Below, one piece after another: positions 28,269-35,902 of a DNA stretch of 37,984 nucleotides. Made by a program: the position numbers and the translations under genes. This DNA is from a virus, in the IMG/VR virus record IMGVR_UViG_3300042868_004622, positions 1-37,984 of that record, one strand, 5' to 3'. The stretch's first letter is position 1. Each line of letters opens with the position of its first letter. The notes below the pieces were generated by a model. That model was not told the origin of the DNA and did no database searches. It was given only the letters and a program-made list of their open reading frames with translations.

Positions 28269-30387
28269 TGTCAGGGACGCCGGCAAGGTAGCCAGCGCCG
28301 ACGAGGGCGACGAGCGCCTGTCGACGCTGCGGCATCGCTTTACGGTAGCGATGTCCGCCTACAGCGACACCCGCGAGGACGAGCTGGACGATCTGCGGTT
28401 TATGGCGGGCTCGCCGGACAACCAGTGGCAGTGGCCGGCTGATGTATTAGCTACCCGAGGCGCGGTGCAGGGGCAGACGATCAACGCGCGGCCGTGCCTG
28501 ACGATCAACAAGCTGCCGCAGCACGTTCGGCTCGTGACCAACGAGCAGCGGCAGAACCGGCCGCAGGGCAAGGTCATACCGGCCGACGAGAACGCGGACC
28601 CGGCGGTGGCCGAGGTGTTCGACGGCATCATCAAGCACATCGAGTATCTGTCCGACGCGGACGTGGCCTATGACACGGCCTGCGACAATCAGGTCACATA
28701 TGGCGAGGGCTATATCCGCCTGATAACGGAATATTGCCGCGAGGATTCCTTCGATCAGGACATCAAGATCGTCCGGGTCAGGAACAGTTTCAGCGTCTAC
28801 ATGGACCCGATGATTCAGGATCCGTGCGGTTCGGACGCGGAATGGTGTTTCATCACGGAAGACATCGCCAAGTCGGAGTATGAGCGGCTATATCCCGACG
28901 CAACGCCGATCTCGACGATGATGGCGCAGGGCGTCGGCGACCAGTCGCTGAGCATGTGGCTGTCGCAGGAGACCATCCGCATCGCGGAGTATTTCTACGT
29001 CGAGCATAAAAAGGCGACGCTGAACCTTTACCCGGACAATATCACGGCGTTCGACGGCACGCCGGAGGACAAGCGGCTGAAGTCGGCCTATGGCAAGCCG
29101 CTGCGCAGCCGGCAGAGCGACCGCCGGCAGGTGAAGTGGGTCAAGACTAACGGCTACGAGATCCTCGAAGAGCGGGACTGGGCGGGCAAGTGGATCCCGG
29201 TCGTCCGCGTTATCGGCAACGAGTTCGAGGTCGACGGCCAGCTCTACATCTCTGGTCTGGTGCGCAACGCGAAAGATGCGCAGCGCATGTATAACTACTG
29301 GGTCAGTCAGGAAGCAGAGATGCTCGCGCTGGCCCCGAAAGCGCCCTTCATTGGCTACGGCGGCCAGTTTGAAGGCTATGAAATGCAGTGGAAGACGGCC
29401 AATACGAACAACTGGCCGTATCTGGAGGTCAACCCGGATGTTACTGACGGAGCTGGAAGCCCTCTGCCGTTGCCCGAGCGCGCTCAGCCGCCTCTGGCGC
29501 AAACCGGCCTCATACAGGCGAAAATGGGTGCTGGCGAAGACATTAAGTCGACAACGGGTCAATACGACAGTTCAATTGGTGCGACCAGTAACGAAAGAAC
29601 GGGTCGTGCTATATTGGCACGCGAGCGGCAGGGCGACACGTCAACCTTCCATTACGTAGATAATATGAGCCGCGCGGTGCGCTACATCACGCGGCAGATG
29701 GTCGACCTTATCCCGAAAATCTACGACACACAGCGCGTCGCGCGGATCGTGGGTATCGACGGCGAAGTTGGGATGGTCAAGATCAACCCGATGCAGCCGG
29801 AGCCGGTGCGGATTATCAAGGATCCGATCACGGGCGAGACCATCGACAAGATCTACAACCCGAACGTCGGTCTGTATGACGTGATGGTTACGACCGGCCC
29901 GAGCTACATGACCAAGCGGCAGGAGTCCATGGACGCGATGGCGACCATCCTCCAGTCCAACCCGCAGCTCTGGACGGTCGCAGGCGATCTGTTCATCAAA
30001 AACATGGATTGGCCGGGGGCGCAGGAGATGGCGGCGCGCTTCGCCAAGATCCTCGATCCGAAGGTGCTGGAAGGCTCTGACGAGTCGCCTGAAGCGCAGA
30101 TGATGCGCGCTCAGATGAACGACATGGCCAACCAGATGGAGCAGATCACGGGCCTTGTGACGCAGCTCCAGCAGTCCTATGACATGCAAAAGCTCCAGAT
30201 TGACCAGCAGAACAGCCAAATCAAGGCTTACGAAGCCGAGACGAAGCGGATTCAGGTCACGCAGCCGGCCATGACGCCCGAGCAGATCCAAGATATTGTG
30301 CAAGGCACCATCGCTGCGGCTCTGGACATGGGCGACATCGTGCCGGCCATGCCGCAACAGCAGGTTTTACCGGGGTTTGAGCAATGA
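28255..30387 (+). CDS. Portal protein, P22 type, GTG start
   Basis: 710 residues (P22 gp1 has 725). GTG 28255 follows AAAGG; no ATG is available near. N-terminal features: DELDDLRFMAGSPDNQWQWP, ARPCLTINKLPQHVRLVTNE, RQNRPQGKVIPAD. Later come VTYGEGYIRLITEY and the conserved GEDIKSTTGQYDSSIGATSN with NERTGRAILARERQGDTSTF. The C-terminal residues ~620-690 are a Gln/Met-rich helix (barrel-like). Twelve copies form the DNA channel at one vertex. A short stretch (29440-29665) covering the most conserved motif has lower G+C than the rest (29521-29580 is 27/60, 29161-29220 is 39/60), a possible recombination patch. The end overlaps the next start by four bases. Confidence 0.9.
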   Translation: MAASDVRDAGKVASADEGDERLSTLRHRFTVAMSAYSDTREDELDDLRFMAGSPDNQWQWPADVLATRGAVQGQTINARPCLTINKLPQHVRLVTNEQRQNRPQGKVIPADENADPAVAEVFDGIIKHIEYLSDADVAYDTACDNQVTYGEGYIRLITEYCREDSFDQDIKIVRVRNSFSVYMDPMIQDPCGSDAEWCFITEDIAKSEYERLYPDATPISTMMAQGVGDQSLSMWLSQETIRIAEYFYVEHKKATLNLYPDNITAFDGTPEDKRLKSAYGKPLRSRQSDRRQVKWVKTNGYEILEERDWAGKWIPVVRVIGNEFEVDGQLYISGLVRNAKDAQRMYNYWVSQEAEMLALAPKAPFIGYGGQFEGYEMQWKTANTNNWPYLEVNPDVTDGAGSPLPLPERAQPPLAQTGLIQAKMGAGEDIKSTTGQYDSSIGATSNERTGRAILARERQGDTSTFHYVDNMSRAVRYITRQMVDLIPKIYDTQRVARIVGIDGEVGMVKINPMQPEPVRIIKDPITGETIDKIYNPNVGLYDVMVTTGPSYMTKRQESMDAMATILQSNPQLWTVAGDLFIKNMDWPGAQEMAARFAKILDPKVLEGSDESPEAQMMRAQMNDMANQMEQITGLVTQLQQSYDMQKLQIDQQNSQIKAYEAETKRIQVTQPAMTPEQIQDIVQGTIAAALDMGDIVPAMPQQQVLPGFEQ

Positions 30388-30740
30388 GCTGCGCTGATTT
30401 TGTAGGCCAACTGTTCTTGGCGCGGGATGTGACCCATTCTGTGCATCTCAACACGCGGTCATATGCCAAACATAAGGCTCTGGGCGGCTTTTATAGCAGG
30501 GTCATCGACCTGACGGATGATTTGGTGGAAACCTATCAGGGTCGGCACGGGCTGATCGGGCCAATTACGCTGCATTCGGCTGAAAAAACAGGAAATGTCG
30601 TTGAATTTCTTGAAGATTCGCTGAAAAAGATCGAAAAAGGCCGCGAAGAGTTCGGCGACGACACGGCTATTCAGAACATTGTCGACGAGATAGTTGGCTT
30701 GTATCTGAAAACGCTGTATAAATTGAAATTCTTGGCGTGA
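30384..30740 (+). CDS. DUF5856-like helical protein
   Basis: 118 residues, all-helical: FVGQLFLARDVTHSVHLNTR, SYAKHKALGGFYSRVIDLTD, DLVETYQGRHGLIGPITL, then KKIEKGREEFGDDTAIQNIV. The His/Glu/Asp pattern resembles a ferritin-like or Dps-like four-helix bundle, and I recall similar phage proteins as DUF5856. No metal site is proven. It is found after the portal in many podoviruses, role unknown. ATGA overlap with the portal. Confidence 0.65.
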   Translation: MSCADFVGQLFLARDVTHSVHLNTRSYAKHKALGGFYSRVIDLTDDLVETYQGRHGLIGPITLHSAEKTGNVVEFLEDSLKKIEKGREEFGDDTAIQNIVDEIVGLYLKTLYKLKFLA

Positions 30741-30747
30741 GGCTGAC

Positions 30748-31050
30748 ATGGAACTTCTGAATCCGCTTGCTGACGGCAACTTTCCGGCCCGAACGGTCAG
30801 CTATACCGGCACAGCCGGCTCTACCGCGACGTGGCCAGCAGGTCCGCAGGGCGTCGTTATCTGGTCGACGACGGAATGCTATGTTATTGTCGGCGAGGGC
30901 GTCACGGCTACGACGGCTTCTACGCCTATCCCGGCGTATACGCCGATCCCGTTTACGGTGCCTTCAGGGACAGGCGCGCCGTGGCGTGTCAGCGCTATTC
31001 AGGTCGGCACAGGCGGCGACATCTACTGCAAGCCGATTAACATACGATGA
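30748..31050 (+). CDS. Small virion beta protein
   Basis: 100 residues: GNFPARTVSYTGTAGSTATW, PAGPQGVVIWSTTECYVIVG, then STPIPAYTPIPFTVPSG and a GGDIYCKPINIR end. It is a compact beta sandwich in appearance, typical of small phage structural proteins seen near portal and coat genes. GAGGCTGAC before the ATG serves as ribosome site. It overlaps the next gene by four bases. Confidence 0.55.
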   Translation: MELLNPLADGNFPARTVSYTGTAGSTATWPAGPQGVVIWSTTECYVIVGEGVTATTASTPIPAYTPIPFTVPSGTGAPWRVSAIQVGTGGDIYCKPINIR

Positions 31051-31205
31051 GCTGGGGCGTCGCGCTTAGAAATTCACTCGCTATAGGGTTAGGCGGTATT
31101 GCCACCCTATTCTCCGGGTATGGCCGCGACGAAGCGCTCAATAATCTGGCGACTGAATCCGGCGCTAATCTCGTCCAGGAGGACGGCGGGTTCATTCTTC
31201 TTTAA
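31047..31205 (+). CDS. 52-residue small structural-type protein
   Basis: MSWGVALRNSLAIGLGGIAT, LFSGYGRDEALNNLATESGA, NLVQEDGGFILL. Short phage proteins with this NSLAIGLGG opening and ESGxNLVQEDGGxILL end are common in the virion region; function unknown. It begins in the ATGA overlap and ends 11 bases before the next ATG. Confidence 0.55.
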   Translation: MSWGVALRNSLAIGLGGIATLFSGYGRDEALNNLATESGANLVQEDGGFILL

Positions 31206-31216
31206 GGACTACTCGA

Positions 31217-32110
31217 ATGGCTGACGTAAAAATCTCCGCTCTTCCCGCTGCTACGACGCCTGTCGCAGGAACGGAAGTTCTGCCTATCGTGCAGTCCAGC
31301 ACGACCAAGAAAGTCGCTATCTCGGATCTTACAGCGGGCCGCACTATGTCGGCGGCGGGTCTGACGCTTACGACCACGCCGCTCGGTGTTGCGTCCGGCG
31401 GCACCGGGCTCACTTCGCTTACTGCTGGATATATTCCGTATGGCGCTGGGGCAGGTGCGTTTGGGAATAGCGCGAATTTACAGTTCGATGGCAACTATCT
31501 TGGCATTGGTGGCGCACCTAGCGTTGCCTTAGACATTTTTTCAGGTGTTCCTCAGATCAGAGTGCGTGGCACGGGAACCACATCAGAATTTAGGATAAAT
31601 TCAGCTTTTGGTGCTGCTGCTTTGGCGGCCATAGGGACGGTAGATGCGTCTCCTATGATGTTCTTTACGAACAACACAGAACGCGCCCGCATCGACAGCA
31701 GCGGGAACCTGCTAGTTGGGACGACTAGCAGTCCAAGCGGCACGAAGAAGCTCCGCGTTGCTGACAGTATTCTTGATGACCTAGCAGTTGGCTCTGGCGC
31801 GCACTTCGATACATCAAATGCAACTCCTATATCTTTAAGTGAGAGCAGCAATGCGCTTCTTATTACTGGCACCGGCTACTATTTGGTTCTCGTAGCTGAG
31901 AGAAACCAAACAGGAAATACAGCGCTCTTCCTTCTTGGAAATGGCGCTGCCGTTTTAATAAACCAAACCGGCGGCGCGTGGACAACCGGAACAACGCCCA
32001 GTGCGACACAGATGTCCATTGGCTTTTCTGGCGGAAACTACCGCCTCTATAACGGCCTTACGACGGTAGCCACATATTTGTTTTCGGCCACCATTATTCG
32101 GTGCTTCTAA
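31217..32110 (+). CDS. Fibre-like virion protein
   Basis: 297 residues. ADVKISALPAATTPVAGTEV and LPIVQSSTTKKVAISDLTA are a typical fibre/appendage N-terminus. GVASGGTGLTSLTAGYIPYG is the GGTG-type linker repeated in many phage fibres; NTERARIDSSGNLLVGTTSS follows. The C-terminal ~100 residues (beta-rich, FLLGNGAAVLINQTGGAWTT) may be a separate head or receptor domain. It has no chaperone domain. A fibre or whisker anchored near the capsid is likely, as it lies between portal and scaffold. Confidence 0.6.
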   Translation: MADVKISALPAATTPVAGTEVLPIVQSSTTKKVAISDLTAGRTMSAAGLTLTTTPLGVASGGTGLTSLTAGYIPYGAGAGAFGNSANLQFDGNYLGIGGAPSVALDIFSGVPQIRVRGTGTTSEFRINSAFGAAALAAIGTVDASPMMFFTNNTERARIDSSGNLLVGTTSSPSGTKKLRVADSILDDLAVGSGAHFDTSNATPISLSESSNALLITGTGYYLVLVAERNQTGNTALFLLGNGAAVLINQTGGAWTTGTTPSATQMSIGFSGGNYRLYNGLTTVATYLFSATIIRCF

Positions 32111-32122
32111 CAGGTGAAACAC

Positions 32123-32452
32123 ATGCCAAACACATATACATGGGTAATCTCCCAGCTTGACTGCTACCCACAACAGGACGACCACACGGACGTTGTGTTC
32201 ACCGTCCACTGGAGACGCCAAGCGACTGACGGAACCTACAGCGCCGACATCTACGGCTCACAGTCCGTCACCCTGGACCCTGAAGCGCCATTCACGCCGT
32301 ATGAAGACCTGACGGAAGCACAGGTTATCGGGTGGCTCGAAGATGCAATGGGCGAAGAGGTGCTTGCCGCGCAGGTGGCTGCGCTTGACAAGCAGATTGA
32401 AGATCAGATCAACCCGCCGGTCGTGGTTTTGCCGCTGCCGTGGGCTGAATAA
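32123..32452 (+). CDS. DUF7936-like phage protein
   Basis: 109 residues from ATG 32123, with AGGTG eight bases upstream; a GTG at 32114 adds three residues. TYTWVISQLDCYPQQDDHTD then VVFTVHWRRQATDGTYSADI is a conserved opening I recall under the name DUF7936; YGSQSVTLDPEAPFTPYEDL and an amphipathic helix (AQVIGWLEDAMGEEVLAAQV) follow. Common in phage structural regions, role unknown. Confidence 0.6.
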   Translation: MPNTYTWVISQLDCYPQQDDHTDVVFTVHWRRQATDGTYSADIYGSQSVTLDPEAPFTPYEDLTEAQVIGWLEDAMGEEVLAAQVAALDKQIEDQINPPVVVLPLPWAE

Positions 32453-32459
32453 CCCCCTT

Positions 32460-32520
32460 GACGCGGGAGGTCGTCGGCTCGGCCCGCGTCATTCTCCACC
32501 GGGCCGACAACCTTGGAGAA
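32460..32520 (+). promoter_or_regulatory. Overlapping hairpins before the 32525 gene
   Basis: GACGCGGG (32460-32467) pairs perfectly with CCCGCGTC (32483-32490). TCGGCCC (32479-32485) pairs with GGGCCGA (32501-32507); the two helices share bases and exclude each other. TTCTCC (32492-32497) can pair with GGAGAA (32515-32520), the ribosome site of ATG 32525. Together they form a possible attenuator or translational switch. It may be only a GC-rich terminator hairpin. Confidence 0.4.
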
Positions 32521-32524
32521 GGTT

Positions 32525-32680
32525 ATGTTTAACATTGACGAGCTTCAGAAGCTCTTACAGATGCTCGATATTGCTACAAAAGCTGGCGGCCTTGCCGTGG
32601 CTAACGAAGCGCTTCCTCTAGCGGTTAAGATTCAAGACCTTGCAAAGGGTCTTGTTGACGCACCCGCTGAAGAGGCGTAA
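32525..32680 (+). CDS. 51-residue helical protein
   Basis: MFNIDELQKLLQMLDIATKA, GGLAVANEALPLAVKIQDLA, KGLVDAPAEEA. Amphipathic helices; GGAGAAGGTT precedes the ATG. It lies just before the scaffold gene, separated by 34 bases. No family recognised. Small helical proteins here may help capsid assembly, but nothing shows it. Confidence 0.5.
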   Translation: MFNIDELQKLLQMLDIATKAGGLAVANEALPLAVKIQDLAKGLVDAPAEEA

Positions 32681-32714
32681 TATTTGTAAACCGACTGGCC
32701 GGAAAGCTAGGTAA

Positions 32715-33494
32715 ATGACAGAAGATGAACAGGCTGTAGCGGAGATCAGCCCCGCGCCGGAACCGGAAGCCACGGCAGCACCGGAGACCGCTGTAGAATC
32801 GCCGGAGGAACAGCAGCCTACAAAATCGTTCACTCAGGAAGAGCTGGACGCCATTGTAAGCAAGCGCCTTGCAAGAGAACAGCGGAAATGGGAACGTGAG
32901 CAGGCCCAGCGGCTTGCGGAGCAACAGGTCAGACAACCTGTCGCACCTCCTGCGGACCCCAACGATTTCGAGTCAGCTCACCAATACGCGGAAGCGCTGG
33001 CGGAGCAAAAAGCTCGGGAGTTGTTGGCTCAGCGTGAGGCCGCAAGGCAACAGGCCGAGATCATTGAGTCCTATCGCGACCGTGAAGAGGAAGTAAGGGA
33101 TAAATACGAGGACTTCGAGCAAGTCGCGTATAACCCCAACCTACCCGTCTCGGACGTTATGGCTCAGGCTATTCAGGCTTCTGATATTGGCCCCGAGGTT
33201 ATCTATTTCCTCGGATCCAACCCGAAAGAAGCCAGCCGTATATTCCGTCTGCCGCCCGTCTTGCAGGCAAAAGAGATCGGTAAGATTGAGGCCAAACTGG
33301 TCGACAATCCGCCGGTCAAGAGGACATCAACCGCGCCAGCGCCTCTTGCGCCTGTCACGGCAACCCGGTCGAACTCTGGCCCGAGACGAGACACGACGGA
33401 CCCCCGGTCCATAAAGGAAATGTCAACGTCGGAATGGATTGAAGCGGAACGTCAGCGGCAGATCAAGAAGTGGGAAGCGCAGAACCGGAGATAA
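32715..33494 (+). CDS. Scaffolding protein
   Basis: 259 residues. Acidic disordered N-terminus (EISPAPEPEATAAPETAVES), then FTQEELDAIVSKRLAREQRK, a signature of phage scaffold-type proteins, followed by long charged coiled coil to ~125 and PNLPVSDVMAQAIQASDIGP, EVIYFLGSNPKEASRIFRLP. The basic C-terminal tail (STSEWIEAERQRQIKKWEAQ NRR) fits the coat-binding helix of scaffolds. It guides procapsid assembly and leaves before packaging. It stands directly before the coat gene, three bases apart, as in P22 (gp8-gp5). Confidence 0.85.
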   Translation: MTEDEQAVAEISPAPEPEATAAPETAVESPEEQQPTKSFTQEELDAIVSKRLAREQRKWEREQAQRLAEQQVRQPVAPPADPNDFESAHQYAEALAEQKARELLAQREAARQQAEIIESYRDREEEVRDKYEDFEQVAYNPNLPVSDVMAQAIQASDIGPEVIYFLGSNPKEASRIFRLPPVLQAKEIGKIEAKLVDNPPVKRTSTAPAPLAPVTATRSNSGPRRDTTDPRSIKEMSTSEWIEAERQRQIKKWEAQNRR

Positions 33495-33497
33495 GGA

Positions 33498-34694
33498 ATG
33501 TCTAATTCGCTTCTTACCATTGACATGATTACTCGCAAGGCTTTGGAAATCCTTGAGAATAATCTTGTCCTGACCCGCACGGTCAACCGTCAGTATGACG
33601 ACTCTTTCGCCGTTGAAGGCGCGAAGATCGGCTCGACCCTCCGCATCCGTCTGCCCGACCGCGCGCTGGTCACGGACGGCGCGGCGCTTCAGGTGCAGGA
33701 CGACAACGAGCAGTACACCACGCTCGCTGTTTCCAGCCAGAAGCACATCGGCGTCAACTTCACGACCGCCGAACTCACCATGCAGCTCGACGATTTTGCT
33801 GAGCGTGTTCTGAAGCCTCGTATTTCGCAGCTCGCGTCGTCCATCGACGCCGACGTTGCGAACGCCTTCAAATACATCGGCAACTCGGTCGGCACGCCGG
33901 GCACGACGCCCGCCACGTCGCTCGTTCTGCTTCAGGCTCAGCAGAAGCTCAACGAGAACGCTGCGGTCATGTCGCCCCGCTATGCGACGGTCAACCCGGC
34001 TGCGAACGCCGCGCTGATCGAAGGCATGAAGGGCCTCTTCAACCCGGTCTCGGCGATTTCGAAGCAGTTCAAGAACGGCATGTTCGGCGAAGGCATTCTC
34101 GGCTATGACGAGCTGAATATGTCGCAGTCGATCAAGCAGTTCACGACGGGCTCGCGCACGGGCACGCTGACGGTCAACGCGTCGGTTACGTCGGAAGGCG
34201 CGACCAGCATCGTTGTTACGGGCCTCGGCTCGACGGTCGTCAAGGCCGGCGACGTGTTCACGGTTGCTGACTGCTTCGCCGTCAACCCGCAGACCCGCGA
34301 GTCCACCGGCTCGCTGTTCCAGTTCGTCTGCCTTGAGGACGTTACGGCGTCTACCACGGCGACGATCAAGGTCAATGCGATGTATTCGGCTTCGCAGGCT
34401 CTTGCGACGGTCGACGCTCTGCCGCAGTCTGGCAAGACCGTCACCTTCCTCGGCTCGCCGTCGACCCAGTATCCGCAGAACCTGATCTACCATCGTGACG
34501 CGATTGCGTTCGCGACGGCCGATCTGCTTATGCCGAACGGTGTCGACATGGCCTCGCGTCAGGTCCACAATGGTATCTCGCTCCGCGTTGTCCGTCAGTA
34601 TGACATCAACAACGACCGACTGCCCTGCCGTATTGACGTTCTGTATGGCTACAGCGTCATTCGTCCGCAGATGGCGGTTCGCCTTTGGGGCTAA
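33498..34694 (+). CDS. Major capsid protein, P22 gp5 type
   Basis: 398 residues (P22 coat has 430). SNSLLTIDMITRKALEILEN, NLVLTRTVNRQYDDSFAVEG and KIGSTLRIRLPDRALVTDG are typical of the P22 coat family, which has an HK97 fold. Residues ~210-300 (TGTLTVNASVTSEGATSIVV, then NPQTRESTGSLFQFVCLED) match an inserted I-domain-like beta region. The end reads RQYDINNDRLPCRIDVLYGY. Codon use is the most uniform in the window, with C/G third bases, as expected for a very highly expressed gene. It is followed directly by a strong terminator. Confidence 0.93.
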   Translation: MSNSLLTIDMITRKALEILENNLVLTRTVNRQYDDSFAVEGAKIGSTLRIRLPDRALVTDGAALQVQDDNEQYTTLAVSSQKHIGVNFTTAELTMQLDDFAERVLKPRISQLASSIDADVANAFKYIGNSVGTPGTTPATSLVLLQAQQKLNENAAVMSPRYATVNPAANAALIEGMKGLFNPVSAISKQFKNGMFGEGILGYDELNMSQSIKQFTTGSRTGTLTVNASVTSEGATSIVVTGLGSTVVKAGDVFTVADCFAVNPQTRESTGSLFQFVCLEDVTASTTATIKVNAMYSASQALATVDALPQSGKTVTFLGSPSTQYPQNLIYHRDAIAFATADLLMPNGVDMASRQVHNGISLRVVRQYDINNDRLPCRIDVLYGYSVIRPQMAVRLWG

Positions 34695-34698
34695 TCAG

Positions 34699-34724
34699 AT
34701 GGGGCTTCGGCCCCGTCTTTTTCT
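34699..34724 (+). terminator. Strong intrinsic terminator after coat gene
   Basis: GGGGC, loop TTCG, GCCCC (34701-34714), extendable by two weak pairs, followed by TCTTTTTCT. It starts five bases after the coat stop. It is nearly the same hairpin as that at 14041-14056 and would make coat mRNA a strong 3' end, reducing expression of downstream genes. Confidence 0.8.
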
Positions 34725-34745
34725 CTAATTCAGGAGCATTGAACC

Positions 34746-35237
34746 ATGGCTGCTTATGATCCCGTTACGCAGAGCGCTGCTTATCCGCTCGACACCCTCG
34801 GCCCGACGCCGCTTATCCCGAACGCTGTTGGCGGCTATCAGCTCGGCGCTGGCGCGCTGACCGAGCCGCTTATGACTCCGCAGCCCGCCCCGAGCGCGCT
34901 GACGGGCGCGACGGTCACGGTCACTGTTGGCAATCTCGCCAACGGCATCATCACCGTTGACTCTGGCGGCACGGACGCGGGCACTTACACGTTCCCGACG
35001 GGCGCGCTGATCGACGCGGCGTTCCCGAGCATCAAGACGAACTCGGCGTTCGATGTCGTTGTCATCAACCTTGGTGACGCGGCCCAGAATGACGTGACGT
35101 TTGGCGCGGGCGCTGGCAACACCATCGTTGGTAACGCGGTTGTTGTGGACGGCGCTGCTGCGGCAAATGCGTCTTCGGCGATTTTCCGTTTCCGTCGCAC
35201 GGGCACGTCCGCCTACACGATCTATCGTATCGGCTAA
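34746..35237 (+). CDS. Capsid-associated (decoration-type) protein
   Basis: 163 residues, with AGGAG before ATG at usual distance. N-terminal ~50 residues are Pro/Gly/Ala loops (SAAYPLDTLGPTPLIPNAVG), then a beta domain (TGATVTVTVGNLANGIITVD, TDAGTYTFPTGALIDAAFP, NTIVGNAVVVDGAAAANASS). Codon use is as biased as the coat gene, so it should be abundant. A head decoration or second coat component is likely from this and position. Family unknown. Confidence 0.55.
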   Translation: MAAYDPVTQSAAYPLDTLGPTPLIPNAVGGYQLGAGALTEPLMTPQPAPSALTGATVTVTVGNLANGIITVDSGGTDAGTYTFPTGALIDAAFPSIKTNSAFDVVVINLGDAAQNDVTFGAGAGNTIVGNAVVVDGAAAANASSAIFRFRRTGTSAYTIYRIG

Positions 35238-35247
35238 GGAGGGCTCT

Positions 35248-35565
35248 ATGCCTAATACCAAAGCGGTAGGCGTCGCGTTCTCGGATCCGGAGCTTGTCTC
35301 CGGCACGACGATCACGGGCGCTACCATCTCTGGCTCGACACTAACGACGGCGACGGCCTCCGGCACGTTCACGTCCACGGCGACGAGCGGCCCGGTTATC
35401 GCGAATGCGACGGCCGGACTCTACTTCCTGACCACGGCCATCACGGCGGGGTCGACGACCACGACCGCTCCGGCGGGCTCGCTGGCCACGACGACCAACG
35501 CCACGGGCGCAGGTAAGCTGTTCACTTCGGTGGGCGGCAAATGGGAATTCCCCGTTCTCACCTAA
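35248..35565 (+). CDS. Small abundant virion protein
   Basis: 105 residues from ATG 35248, behind AAGGAGGG, the strongest ribosome site seen here; an in-frame ATG at 35101 lies inside the previous gene. PNTKAVGVAFSDPELVSGTT then TGATISGSTLTTATASGTFT is Thr/Ala/Gly beta sequence; the end is GKLFTSVGGKWEFPVLT. The first 15 residues parallel those of the gene at 27674. Decoration or fibre subunit are both possible. Confidence 0.5.
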   Translation: MPNTKAVGVAFSDPELVSGTTITGATISGSTLTTATASGTFTSTATSGPVIANATAGLYFLTTAITAGSTTTTAPAGSLATTTNATGAGKLFTSVGGKWEFPVLT

Positions 35566-35576
35566 ATCAATCTTAC

Positions 35577-35596
35577 GAGCGGCCTACGGGCCGCTC
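35577..35596 (+). terminator. GC-rich perfect hairpin
   Basis: GAGCGGCC, loop TACG, GGCCGCTC: eight perfect pairs, 12 bases after the stop of the 35248 gene. No T tract follows (GGCCCTTACC), so it may pause transcription or protect an mRNA end rather than terminate alone. Confidence 0.45.
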
Positions 35597-35617
35597 GGCC
35601 CTTACCATAGGTGTAAA

Positions 35618-35902
35618 ATGGCTGTAATTTACCTGCGGCACCCCAAGCACGGGGTGAAGGTCGCTACCATGGATTTGGAAGCCGCCTACGACGAAGAGAA
35701 CGGCTGGGAAAGGTTCGATCCAGATGACGACGACAGCGGGCGATCAGATCAACGGGGCGCTGAGACTGTTGGGCGTCCTCGCAGAGGGCGAAACGCCCTC
35801 AGCCGAGACCTCGCAGGACGCGCTGACCGCGCTGAATCAGATGATAGACTCGTGGAACACCGAGCGGCTGTCGGTATTTTCGACACAGGACCAAGTTTTT
35901 AA
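35618..35902 (+). CDS. Small phage protein with tail reading through gp4 gene
   Basis: 94 residues. The first ~40 (AVIYLRHPKHGVKVATMDLE, AAYDEENGWERFDPDDDD) are a conserved small phage protein type known upstream of gp4-like genes, role unknown. The rest (SGRSDQRGAETVGRPRRGRN onward) is read out of frame through the first 179 bases of the gp4-like gene. The tail is probably a consequence of a lost stop, or of a frameshift. AGGTGTAAA precedes the ATG. Confidence 0.5.
   Translation: MAVIYLRHPKHGVKVATMDLEAAYDEENGWERFDPDDDDSGRSDQRGAETVGRPRRGRNALSRDLAGRADRAESDDRLVEHRAAVGIFDTGPSF

Noticed and set aside
28359-29562. Several minus-strand frames opposite the portal gene
   Set aside because: Arg/Leu-rich shadows of a GC-biased gene without motifs or start signals.
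33423-34568. Long minus-strand open frame (381 codons) opposite the coat gene
   Set aside because: Arg-rich shadow caused by strong third-base G/C bias of the coat gene; no motif and no ribosome site.
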